Origin: Bacillota bacterium
GTDB taxonomy: Bacteria > Bacillota > Bacilli > Bacillales_B > DSM-18226
Assembly (NCBI GenBank): GCA_030705665.1
Contig: JAUZQA010000023.1
Coordinates: forward strand, 1-15,470
Length of the DNA: 15,470 nt
Direction of reading: 5' to 3'
Part shown: piece after piece, positions 7,341 to 13,470 of the stretch
Layout: each line of letters begins with the position of its first letter
How positions within the stretch are numbered: the stretch's first letter is position 1
The notes under the pieces: generated by a model
Seen by the model: the letters and a program-made list of their open reading frames with translations, nothing else
Database searches by the model: none
What the model was told of the DNA's origin: nothing
Position numbers and translations under genes: made by a program

Positions 7341-7943
7341 TTACACCATCCTTCCTAAATAAACAAAGGTAAAGATGAAGATCCAAATAACATCAAGGAA
7401 GTGCCAGTATAAGCCAATAATGAAAGTTTTTCGTGCTGTAACTGAAGTAATCCCGCGTTTTGCGATTTGCAGCATTACCATGATCCCCCAGCCGATACCT
7501 AGGCTGACGTGCATTCCGTGTGTTCCTAACAGTGTAAAGAAGGCTGAGTAGAAAGCATTAGTTTGTAATGTCGCACCTTCATGAACGTATTTGATAAATT
7601 CAGTCACTTCAAGTCCTACGAAGGATGCACCAAGCAATAGTGTTACCGCAAACCAGGCTAAAAGACCTCTCTTGTTTTTACGGTGCATTTCATAAACGGC
7701 GAGTCCGCAAGTGAAACTACTAGTTAATAGGATAAGCGTTTCAGCCATAACACCATTTATTTCAAATAATTCTTTCGGCAGCGGGCCGCCAGCGGTAGCC
7801 CCTTTTAAAACTCCAAATGTAGCAAACAGGGTTGAGAACAAGATAATTTCTGCACCCAGAAAAATCCAGAAGCCAAGAATATTCAAACGGCTCTGCTCTG
7901 TTTGGTATTCAATGGAGAGCGAAGTATTGACATTAGCCGACAT
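7341..7943 (-). CDS. qoxC: Cytochrome aa3 quinol oxidase subunit III
   Basis: This 200-aa integral membrane protein is of the COX3/CyoC family with about five membrane segments. Family landmarks are FWIFLGAEIILFSTLFATF near residue 26-44 and the C-terminal YWHFLDVIWIFIFTFVYL. The five-helix form is usual for quinol oxidases, whereas mitochondrial-type COX3 has seven. The ATG at 7943 has AAGGGGTG (7951-7958) upstream, inside the end of qoxB. The start overlaps the qoxB stop by 11 bases, which suggests translational coupling. Confidence 0.95.
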   Translation of the reverse strand: MSANVNTSLSIEYQTEQSRLNILGFWIFLGAEIILFSTLFATFGVLKGATAGGPLPKELFEINGVMAETLILLTSSFTCGLAVYEMHRKNKRGLLAWFAVTLLLGASFVGLEVTEFIKYVHEGATLQTNAFYSAFFTLLGTHGMHVSLGIGWGIMVMLQIAKRGITSVTARKTFIIGLYWHFLDVIWIFIFTFVYLGRMV

Positions 7944-9912
7944 TATTATTCACCCCTTTATCAGTACTGCGCCATGCAGTTTCAATCTTTTTAATTTCAT
8001 CTGTATGAATATGATAGCCGTCATTGTTCTGGAAGGAACGGGCGATTAAACAGCCGATAATTCCGACAGCTGCCACAAGAGCAGCAGTTTTTGCTTCAAA
8101 AATTAAGAAGAAACCGACGATGCCGATGATCGTTGCTGTGATAAAAGGAAGTCCTGAATTACTAGGCATATGAATTTCCTTAAGCTCATTTTCGTCAAGC
8201 GTTAAGCCTTCTTTATTTTTCTTCATATACCAAAAAGCATCAAGTGATTGAACTTCTGGTATTTTCGCAAAGTTGTAATATTGAACTGGTGATGCTGTTG
8301 CCCATTCAAGGGTCCTTGCATCCCATGGATCGCTGCCAATATTGCGTTCAGAATAGCGGGCGCTCCAATAGATGTTGAAAACGAATGTAAGAATACCAAC
8401 CATAAGGATTGCTCCTCCAATAGCGGAAACCAGCATTAATGGACCAAACCCCGTTGAAGCAGAGTAGGTGTACGCACGTCTGACTGCACCATTTAAACCA
8501 AGGAAGAACATTGGCATGAATGTTAAATTAAAACCAACGATGACAAACCAGAAAGCAAATTTTCCGATTTTTTCGTTTAATAGGTGACCGAACATTTTAG
8601 GCCACCAATAATGCAAGCCTGCGAAGATTGCAAATACAACCCCTGGAATTAATGTATAGTGGAAGTGTGCCACTAGGAATAAGGAGTTGTGATACTGATA
8701 GTCAGCAGCACCCATTGCAAGCATGACCCCGGTGACACCGCCGATTAGGAATAACGGGATAAAACCAAGTGACCACAGCATTGCTGATGTAAAACGTATA
8801 CGTCCTTTGCGCATCGTAAACAGCCAGTTAAACATTTTAACACCAGTCGGAATCCCAATCATCATTGTCGTTAAAGAGAAAATAGAGTTAACCCCAGGTC
8901 CTGCACCCATTGTATAGAAGTGGTGCACCCAAACAATCATACTTAAAAAGGTAATACCAATGATTGAAACGATCATTGATTTATAACCAAAAAGCGCTTT
9001 GCGAGAAAAGGTTGAAATAATTTCAGAATACAAACCGAAAGCTGGAAGCAATACGATGTATACTTCAGGGTGTCCCCACATCCAGAAGAGATTTGCCCAC
9101 ATCATGGCATTACCGCCGCCGGCGACTGTAAAGAAGTGAGCACCGAAAATACGGTCCATTGCCCCTAAAGCAAGGGCTACTGTGAAAATAGGGAATGATG
9201 CCCAAATGATGACACAAGAAACGAATGAAGTCCAAGTGAACATCGGAATTTTCATCCAAGACATGCCAGGCGCTCTCATTTTTATAATTGTAGTCATAAA
9301 GTTAATCGCGGTCATTAATGTTCCGATACCGGCAATCTGAATCGCGATAAAGTAGAAATTATTCCCGATTCCAGGAGTAAATTCTTTTCCGGCAAGAGGG
9401 AAGTAAGCTGTCCAACCAGCATCAGGAGATCCCCCAATAACAAATGATAGGTTAAATAACATTGCACCGGCAAAAGTTAGCCAAAAGCTTAATAAATTTA
9501 ATTGTGGGAAAGCAACGTCACGTGCACCGATTTGCAATGGAATACCCACGTTCATTAAGCCGATTAAAAATGGCATTGCAGCAAATAAAATCATAATAAC
9601 GCCGTGTGTTGTAAAGACTTCATTATAGTGCTGTGCATCCAGAAAGTGCTCATTAGGCGTGGCTGTTTGCGCTTTCATCAGGATACCATCGATCCCGCCT
9701 CGGGCAAACATGATAATCCCCACAAGAATATACATGATTCCAATACGTTTGTGGTCTACAGATGTAAACCATTCATTCCATAGCCATTTCCATTTCTTAA
9801 AATACGTTACGCCTACAAGAATACCAAGCATTGTTAAAGCAATTGCAATTTGTGAACCAAAGATTAGCGGATCTCCGGTAATTAATACTTTATCCCACTG
9901 AATTCCAAACAT
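7933..9912 (-). CDS. qoxB: Cytochrome aa3 menaquinol oxidase subunit I
   Basis: This is the catalytic heme-copper subunit, 659 aa, with many membrane helices. It reduces O2 to water with menaquinol electrons and pumps protons. Heme and CuB ligands are in place: His103 (FTTHG), His281 and cross-linked Tyr285 (WGHPEVY), His330/His331 (VHHFY), and His416/His418 (HFHYT). The quinol-site residues of aa3-600/bo3 oxidases are also visible: Arg71, Asp75, His95 and Glu98. These support quinol rather than cytochrome c as donor. D-pathway Asp132 lies in GARDVAFPQLN. The ATG overlaps the qoxA stop by one base (TAATG) and uses GGAGGT at 9921-9926. Confidence 0.98.
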   Translation of the reverse strand: MFGIQWDKVLITGDPLIFGSQIAIALTMLGILVGVTYFKKWKWLWNEWFTSVDHKRIGIMYILVGIIMFARGGIDGILMKAQTATPNEHFLDAQHYNEVFTTHGVIMILFAAMPFLIGLMNVGIPLQIGARDVAFPQLNLLSFWLTFAGAMLFNLSFVIGGSPDAGWTAYFPLAGKEFTPGIGNNFYFIAIQIAGIGTLMTAINFMTTIIKMRAPGMSWMKIPMFTWTSFVSCVIIWASFPIFTVALALGAMDRIFGAHFFTVAGGGNAMMWANLFWMWGHPEVYIVLLPAFGLYSEIISTFSRKALFGYKSMIVSIIGITFLSMIVWVHHFYTMGAGPGVNSIFSLTTMMIGIPTGVKMFNWLFTMRKGRIRFTSAMLWSLGFIPLFLIGGVTGVMLAMGAADYQYHNSLFLVAHFHYTLIPGVVFAIFAGLHYWWPKMFGHLLNEKIGKFAFWFVIVGFNLTFMPMFFLGLNGAVRRAYTYSASTGFGPLMLVSAIGGAILMVGILTFVFNIYWSARYSERNIGSDPWDARTLEWATASPVQYYNFAKIPEVQSLDAFWYMKKNKEGLTLDENELKEIHMPSNSGLPFITATIIGIVGFFLIFEAKTAALVAAVGIIGCLIARSFQNNDGYHIHTDEIKKIETAWRSTDKGVNNNVG

Positions 9913-10910
9913 TAATTTTCACCTCCGGTGGTTGAATTACATACTTTTGAATTATTGGTATTTATCAGTTCAGACGCTTGACCATTCATTTTCATGTTCA
10001 TTGGCTGGTCTTTAGGTTCTTTAAAAATTTGTCCAGGATAGTCATGGTTTTTGTAGAGTTCTGGGAAGGTATAGGTTTTCGAATCCATCTTCGAGTGGTC
10101 GACAAATGCAAGGTGTGTGTTAGAGAAAGTCTCGCGGCCAATATTTGATGGTTTTAATAAATCAACATACTTCTTTTCTGTTAATTTTGGTGCATTGTTC
10201 TTTACATCTGCTACCCATTTAGTAAAGTCTTGTTGAGATTTGGCTTCGACTGTGAAGTCGTCTTGTGCATATCCTTTACCATTAAAGTTAGTGTTTTTAC
10301 CGACATATTCACCGACCTGATCAGCTGTAAGGATCAACTGAGTTTGCATTTTAGCCATGTTGTATTTTTGGCCGCCTAGTTCAGGCACCCAGAAAGATTG
10401 CATCGTTCCTGCGGAAGTAAGCTTAAATTTAACTGGTGTGCCAGCAGGAATATTAACATAGTTAACGGTTTCAATTCCTTGTTCAGGATAACTGAAAATC
10501 CATTTCCAATCTGCTGATGTAACATTAATGGTAATCGGCTTCTTATTTTCGTAGCCTTTTGGGACTTTTTCAAGATTGTAAATGGTTGTTACAGTTGGAA
10601 TGGTTAATAAAGTTACAATAATTACTGGAATCATTGTCCATGTAATCTCCAACTTCGTGCTTCCATGTTCCTCAGGTTCGTAGTTTTTGTTGTTTGCTGT
10701 TTCGCGGTATTTCCATACAAACACTACGAATAAGACAATAACAGCAACCACGATGATGGTCATTAGTAGAAGTGACCAATTGATTAAGTGCATAATATCT
10801 CTTGCAGCAGGCCCTTTTGGATCGAACACTTTTAATGTAGTGTCGCATCCGCTTAAAAGTAAAACCGGAATAAGAGCTAAAAATGAAATAAATAAGCCCT
10901 TTTTGGACAT
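9912..10910 (-). CDS. qoxA: Cytochrome aa3 menaquinol oxidase subunit II (lipoprotein)
   Basis: This 332-aa COX2-like subunit has a lipoprotein signal peptide whose lipobox LLSGC places the lipidated Cys at residue 22. Two membrane segments follow (about 40-68 and 90-110), then an extracellular cupredoxin domain. The CuA ligands of cytochrome c oxidases (paired Cys in a CxxxC motif plus His/Met) are absent where expected, in the region KNTNFNGKGYAQDDFTVEA. This is normal for quinol oxidases. The ATG at 10910 has GGAGGA at 10915-10920. It is the first gene of the operon. The hydrophilic C-terminal tail beyond the cupredoxin domain is ordinary for QoxA. Confidence 0.97.
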   Translation of the reverse strand: MSKKGLFISFLALIPVLLLSGCDTTLKVFDPKGPAARDIMHLINWSLLLMTIIVVAVIVLFVVFVWKYRETANNKNYEPEEHGSTKLEITWTMIPVIIVTLLTIPTVTTIYNLEKVPKGYENKKPITINVTSADWKWIFSYPEQGIETVNYVNIPAGTPVKFKLTSAGTMQSFWVPELGGQKYNMAKMQTQLILTADQVGEYVGKNTNFNGKGYAQDDFTVEAKSQQDFTKWVADVKNNAPKLTEKKYVDLLKPSNIGRETFSNTHLAFVDHSKMDSKTYTFPELYKNHDYPGQIFKEPKDQPMNMKMNGQASELINTNNSKVCNSTTGGEN

Positions 10911-10967
10911 TTAGTCCTCCCCCCTCCATTGTTCTCAATTTGTAATAATGTTTCTTTGGTGCTGTGA

Positions 10968-11003
10968 CATTTTCCACATACAAAAAAATTTTTTTGTGAA
11001 ATG
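10968..11003. repeat. Palindrome in the qoxA leader
   Basis: The 18-bp perfect palindrome at 10980-10997 consists of AC, seven A, seven T and GT. Flanks continue imperfectly: CATTTTCCACA (10968-10978) against TGTGAAATG (10995-11003). It lies about 60-90 bases upstream of qoxA and inside the predicted transcript. It could be a protein-binding site or an mRNA hairpin. It has no GC-rich stem, so it is not a standard terminator. Confidence 0.55.
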
Positions 11004-11028
11004 GATGTTGTTTCCATGGTTGAATGTT

Positions 11029-11058
11029 ATCATAAAACTGTGAACGAAAATGTGACAA
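11029..11058 (-). promoter_or_regulatory. Probable sigma-A promoter of qoxABCD
   Basis: On the minus strand TTGTCA (-35, 11053-11058) and TATGAT (-10, 11029-11034) are spaced by 18 bases. The predicted transcript would start near 11022, giving a leader of about 110 bases before qoxA. The match is good (five of six at -10), and it is the best candidate in the intergenic region. Confidence 0.55.
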
Positions 11059-11131
11059 ATTTTTGACATTTGTATACGGAATTATGTCTATTCAAAATTA
11101 TCTCAAAATAGCTAGTAGACTAGTTATGTCT

Positions 11132-11159
11132 TTGTTTTTTGATATGTTCGTGAGATAAT
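11132..11159 (+). promoter_or_regulatory. Candidate promoter for the HesB-like gene
   Basis: TTGTTT (11132-11137) and GATAAT (11154-11159) are 16 bases apart, about 45 bases before the chosen start at 11206. A second option lies farther upstream: a perfect TTGACA at 11063-11068 with TCTATT at 11087-11092 (18-base spacer). Either would face away from the qox promoter. Confidence 0.4.
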
Positions 11160-11205
11160 GAATGGAATCTTTAAAAAGAAATACATAAGAATAGGAGCAA
11201 TACTG

Positions 11206-11517
11206 ATGAAATGTAAAATTAATCGGAACGCTGCGAAAGAATTAAAGAAAATGTTGGCAGGAGAAGAGGCTGAAGGTAAGCTGATTCGGGCGTATGTCAC
11301 ACATATGCACGGTGATCATGCCCATTATGATTTAATGTTGGACACTCCAACCGAAAACGACGAAGTGGTAAAGACGGATAAGGATATTGACATAATCCTC
11401 GAAAAGGGACATGAATACTTAGATGGGGTTTGGATTCAATATTTTTATGTTCCCCAGGAAGAATGGGTTATTACAAACCCGACTAAAGATGCAGATGGAC
11501 ATGGACATCATCATTAA
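11206..11517 (+). CDS. HesB/IscA-like (A-type fold) small protein, Cys-poor and His-rich
   Basis: The 103-aa product follows the A-type Fe-S carrier pattern: an N-terminal INRNAAKELKKML helix (5-17), a LIRAYV strand (26-31), a D-rich middle (TPTENDEVV, 47-55), then LDGVWIQYF (72-80) and a terminal WVITNP (87-92). The three cluster Cys of IscA/HesB are missing; the only Cys is residue 3. The first-Cys loop position holds HMHGDHAHYD (33-42), and the C-terminal CGC position is replaced by a tail ending GHGHHH (98-103). It is therefore unlikely to carry a normal cluster but may bind metal. The ATG at 11206 has AGGAG (11193-11197) 8 bases upstream. An in-frame ATG at 11158 lacks a good site and overlaps the -10 of the nearer candidate promoter. 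It is divergent from qoxA, and the family call is by pattern only. Confidence 0.75.
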   Translation: MKCKINRNAAKELKKMLAGEEAEGKLIRAYVTHMHGDHAHYDLMLDTPTENDEVVKTDKDIDIILEKGHEYLDGVWIQYFYVPQEEWVITNPTKDADGHGHHH

Positions 11518-11536
11518 TTAGTATAATAGAAGGAAC

Positions 11537-11602
11537 TGGATCGGCTCTTCATATGAAAATGACTAGTTGATAGGAACTAGTTAGTTTGATTGGGCCGATT
11601 CA
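11537..11602 (+). other. Large nested stem-loop, possible structured RNA
   Basis: The outer stem is TGGATCGGCTC (11537-11547) with GGGCCGATTCA (11592-11602), 11 pairs including two G-U. The inner stem is ACTAGTT (11562-11568) with AACTAGT (11575-11581) and loop GATAGG. The strand is assigned from the downstream plus-strand terminator and the flanking plus-strand genes. A TATAAT sits at 11522-11527 without a good -35. This may be the 3' part of the HesB-like mRNA, an independent small RNA, or a leader element for the amidohydrolase. I did not recognise a known riboswitch motif. Confidence 0.45.
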
Positions 11603-11633
11603 AATTTATCATTTTTTCATCATGTAAAGAGGG

Positions 11634-11670
11634 AACCGGAGATATTATTTGATATCTTCGGTTTTTTTTT
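11634..11670 (+). terminator. Strong intrinsic terminator
   Basis: AACCGGAGATAT (11634-11645) pairs with ATATCTTCGGTT (11652-11663) with one G-U pair and a six-base loop, followed by a run of T to 11670. It ends transcription coming from the HesB-like gene or from any transcript starting within 11518-11633. The remainder to the amidohydrolase start (11671-11904) holds no gene that I can support. Confidence 0.92.
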
Positions 11671-11704
11671 ATATATTTTTCATGAATAGTTAGAATACTA
11701 ACGT

Positions 11705-11727
11705 TTAACATAAAATAATTATGTTAA
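11705..11727. repeat. 9-bp inverted repeat upstream of the amidohydrolase gene
   Basis: TTAACATAA (11705-11713) and TTATGTTAA (11719-11727) are perfectly complementary around AATAA. A smaller repeat GTTAG/CTAAC (11689-11693, 11698-11702) lies just before. The spacing suits a dimeric regulator site for the amidohydrolase gene, but no clear sigma-A promoter was found nearby. Confidence 0.4.
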
Positions 11728-11904
11728 CATTAACTGGCTGAATCGGTTTTTTATTTTTACTAATATAACAAATGGGATTAAAAGGATAGATGTTTCTTTT
11801 TGTGGAAAAAATTGTTTTTTTGCATGAAAATGAACCAATATTGTCAAAGCTTATCGATTATTGGTGTTGGCTTTGTAAATAATATGGCTAAAGGGGATGT
11901 GAAT

Positions 11905-13092
11905 TTGGACAAATTTCTTTTTAATACTTTGAATGAAATGGCAGAACAAATAAATGAGGATGTCATCGGCTGGAGAAGACATTTTCACGAGCATCCAGAA
12001 TTATCTTTTGAAGAGGAAAAAACTGCACAATTTGTATATGATATTTTGGCTTCTTTTGGAAATTTGAAACTTTCCCGCCCAACAAAAACAAGTGTTATGG
12101 CACGTTTAATAGGTGATCAACCTGGAAAAACGATGGCAATTCGTGCCGATATGGATGCACTGCCCATACAAGAGGAAAATACATTCGACTTTGCTTCAAA
12201 AAATCCCGGAGTCATGCACGCCTGTGGCCATGATGGACATACAGCAATGTTGCTGGGAACAGCCAAAATTCTATCAGGTTTAAAAGAAGAAATAAACGGA
12301 GAGATCCGCTTCTTTTTTCAGCATGCTGAAGAGCTTTATCCGGGCGGGGCAGAAGAAATGGTTCAAGCGGGTGTAATGGATGGAGTTGATCTTGTTATTG
12401 GCGCACATTTGTGGACTCCGATACAAATCGGTAAGATTGGAGTTGTCTATGGTCCAATGATGGCTGCGCCAGATACTTTTTGGATCACCGTTAAGGGGCA
12501 GGGCGGACATGCTGCGATGCCGCATCAAACAATTGATTCCATTGCCATTGCTGCGCAAATCGTCACCAATCTTCAGCATATAGTTTCTAGAAATACTGAT
12601 CCACTTGATCAATTGGTTATTTCCGTAACCCAATTTATTGGTGGAACTACCAGTAATGTAATCCCAGGGACAGTAGAGATGTGTGGAACAGCACGCTGTT
12701 TTGATCAAGAACTTCGCGAATCCATTCCCCGCAAGATGGAACGTGTGATAAAAGGGATAACGGACGCCCACGAAGCGGAATATGATTTTACATATGAATT
12801 TGGCTATCGTCCAGTGGTTAATGATGAAGAGATTGCAAAAATACTTGAGGAAACAGTTGTAGAAATTTATGGAAAAGAAGCGCTTGATCTTACTCGTCCC
12901 AATATGAGCGGAGAGGATTTCTCAGCCTTTCAACAAAAAGCACCAGGCGCATTCTTTTTTATTGGTGCGGGGAATTCCCAAAAGGGGAGTGCATACCCAC
13001 ATCACCACTCTCGTTTTACGATCGACGAGGATGCACTTCAAATAGGTATAAAAACTTTTCTGCATGCAACATTTAAGTTTTTGAAGAAATAG
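11905..13092 (+). CDS. M20D-family metallo-amidohydrolase
   Basis: This 395-aa zinc/cobalt-type aminoacylase-like hydrolase belongs to the HipO/AmhX/YxeP group and cleaves N-acyl or similar amide bonds; the substrate is not predictable. The opening WRRHFHEHPELSFEE (23-37) is characteristic. Metal and catalytic residues are visible: Cys107 and His109 in HACGHDGHTAML, Glu142/Glu143 in HAEE, His168 in GAHLW, and a final His cluster at 366-368 (PHHHSRF). The inserted dimerisation domain contains GQGGHAAMPHQ. I choose TTG at 11905, which has AAGGGG (11891-11896) at a proper distance and gives the family's length. ATG 11884 or TTG 11800 would add residues with no family counterpart. It has its own transcription unit and is convergent with the cold-shock gene. 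Confidence 0.92.
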   Translation: MDKFLFNTLNEMAEQINEDVIGWRRHFHEHPELSFEEEKTAQFVYDILASFGNLKLSRPTKTSVMARLIGDQPGKTMAIRADMDALPIQEENTFDFASKNPGVMHACGHDGHTAMLLGTAKILSGLKEEINGEIRFFFQHAEELYPGGAEEMVQAGVMDGVDLVIGAHLWTPIQIGKIGVVYGPMMAAPDTFWITVKGQGGHAAMPHQTIDSIAIAAQIVTNLQHIVSRNTDPLDQLVISVTQFIGGTTSNVIPGTVEMCGTARCFDQELRESIPRKMERVIKGITDAHEAEYDFTYEFGYRPVVNDEEIAKILEETVVEIYGKEALDLTRPNMSGEDFSAFQQKAPGAFFFIGAGNSQKGSAYPHHHSRFTIDEDALQIGIKTFLHATFKFLKK

Positions 13093-13093
13093 T

Positions 13094-13121
13094 AAAAAAC
13101 AGACTCGTTCCAGAGTCTGTT
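13094..13121 (-). terminator. Intrinsic terminator between amidohydrolase and cold-shock gene
   Basis: AACAGACTC (13098-13106) pairs with GAGTCTGTT (13113-13121), with loop GTTCCA. Read on the minus strand it is followed by a T run (complement of 13094-13099), so it mainly ends the cold-shock mRNA. On the plus strand the stem begins 5 bases after the amidohydrolase stop, but only a weak T-rich tail follows. Confidence 0.8.
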
Positions 13122-13135
13122 GGATTATACTTTAT

Positions 13136-13336
13136 TTAGGCTTTGTGAAGATTTACTGCCTGAGGTCCCCGTTGACCCTGTTCAATTTCAAAGGTAACTT
13201 CTTGACCTTCATCAAGGGTTTTGTAACCTTCGCCTTGAATCGCGGAAAAATGAACAAATACATCTTCGCCGCCTTCACGCTCGATAAATCCAAAGCCTTT
13301 TTCACTATTAAACCATTTTACTTTGCCATGTTCCAT
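13136..13336 (-). CDS. Cold-shock protein (CspA/CspB family)
   Basis: This 66-aa single cold-shock domain has the RNA-binding motifs RNP1 (KGFGFIE, about 13-19) and RNP2 (VFVHF, about 26-30). The length and [15 protein letters not shown] start match Bacillus CspB/CspC/CspD, and the paralog cannot be told. It binds single-stranded RNA/DNA and acts as an RNA chaperone. The ATG at 13336 has AGGAGG (13345-13350) 8 bases upstream. It is monocistronic, with its own leader hairpin and terminator, and divergent from the UbiB-like kinase gene. Confidence 0.97.
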   Translation of the reverse strand: MEHGKVKWFNSEKGFGFIEREGGEDVFVHFSAIQGEGYKTLDEGQEVTFEIEQGQRGPQAVNLHKA

Positions 13337-13376
13337 TACTAATGCCTCCTACAAATTACCATTTGTGCTTTTGCAA

Positions 13377-13398
13377 TATTGAACATTTTAGTTCAATA
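13377..13398 (-). promoter_or_regulatory. Hairpin at the 5' end of the cold-shock mRNA
   Basis: TATTGAAC (13377-13384) and GTTCAATA (13391-13398) are perfectly complementary with a six-base loop. From the promoter placed at 13406-13434 the transcript would start near 13399, so this stem would be at the very 5' end of the mRNA. It could stabilise the mRNA or make it temperature responsive, or be a DNA operator. Confidence 0.5.
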
Positions 13399-13405
13399 AG
13401 CCAAG

Positions 13406-13434
13406 TTTATCCGAGGAACCAATTTTTTATACAA
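13406..13434 (-). promoter_or_regulatory. Candidate promoter of the cold-shock gene
   Basis: On the minus strand TTGTAT (-35, 13429-13434) and GATAAA (-10, 13406-13411) are spaced by exactly 17 bases. The hexamers match the consensus only partly. The leader would be about 60 bases long. Confidence 0.4.
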
Positions 13435-13470
13435 AATATTTTTTAAAAGAGATTAAAGGATGTGCTTTAA

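Noticed and set aside
8723..8917. Plus-strand ORFs inside qoxB, and similar ORFs opposite other genes
   Set aside because: They lie fully opposite a strongly conserved gene, have no good ribosome binding site and encode no recognisable domain. They are shadows of the real coding strand.
9912..10910. Subunit II as a cytochrome c oxidase (CtaC) with a CuA centre
   Set aside because: The CuA ligand motif is absent, and subunit I has the quinol-site residues, so it is a quinol oxidase subunit.
10963..10978. FNR/CRP-like box TGTGA-N6-CCACA in the qoxA leader
   Set aside because: It has one mismatch to the TGTGA-N6-TCACA pattern, lies downstream of the predicted promoter, and overlaps the arm of the A/T palindrome, so it may be chance.
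11039..11053. Possible CcpA (cre) site between the qox -35 and -10 elements
   Set aside because: The AACG core is present but several consensus positions fail, so the match is too weak to list.
11800..11904. N-terminal extension of the amidohydrolase from TTG 11800
   Set aside because: These residues do not match the family, and a well-placed ribosome binding site precedes TTG 11905.
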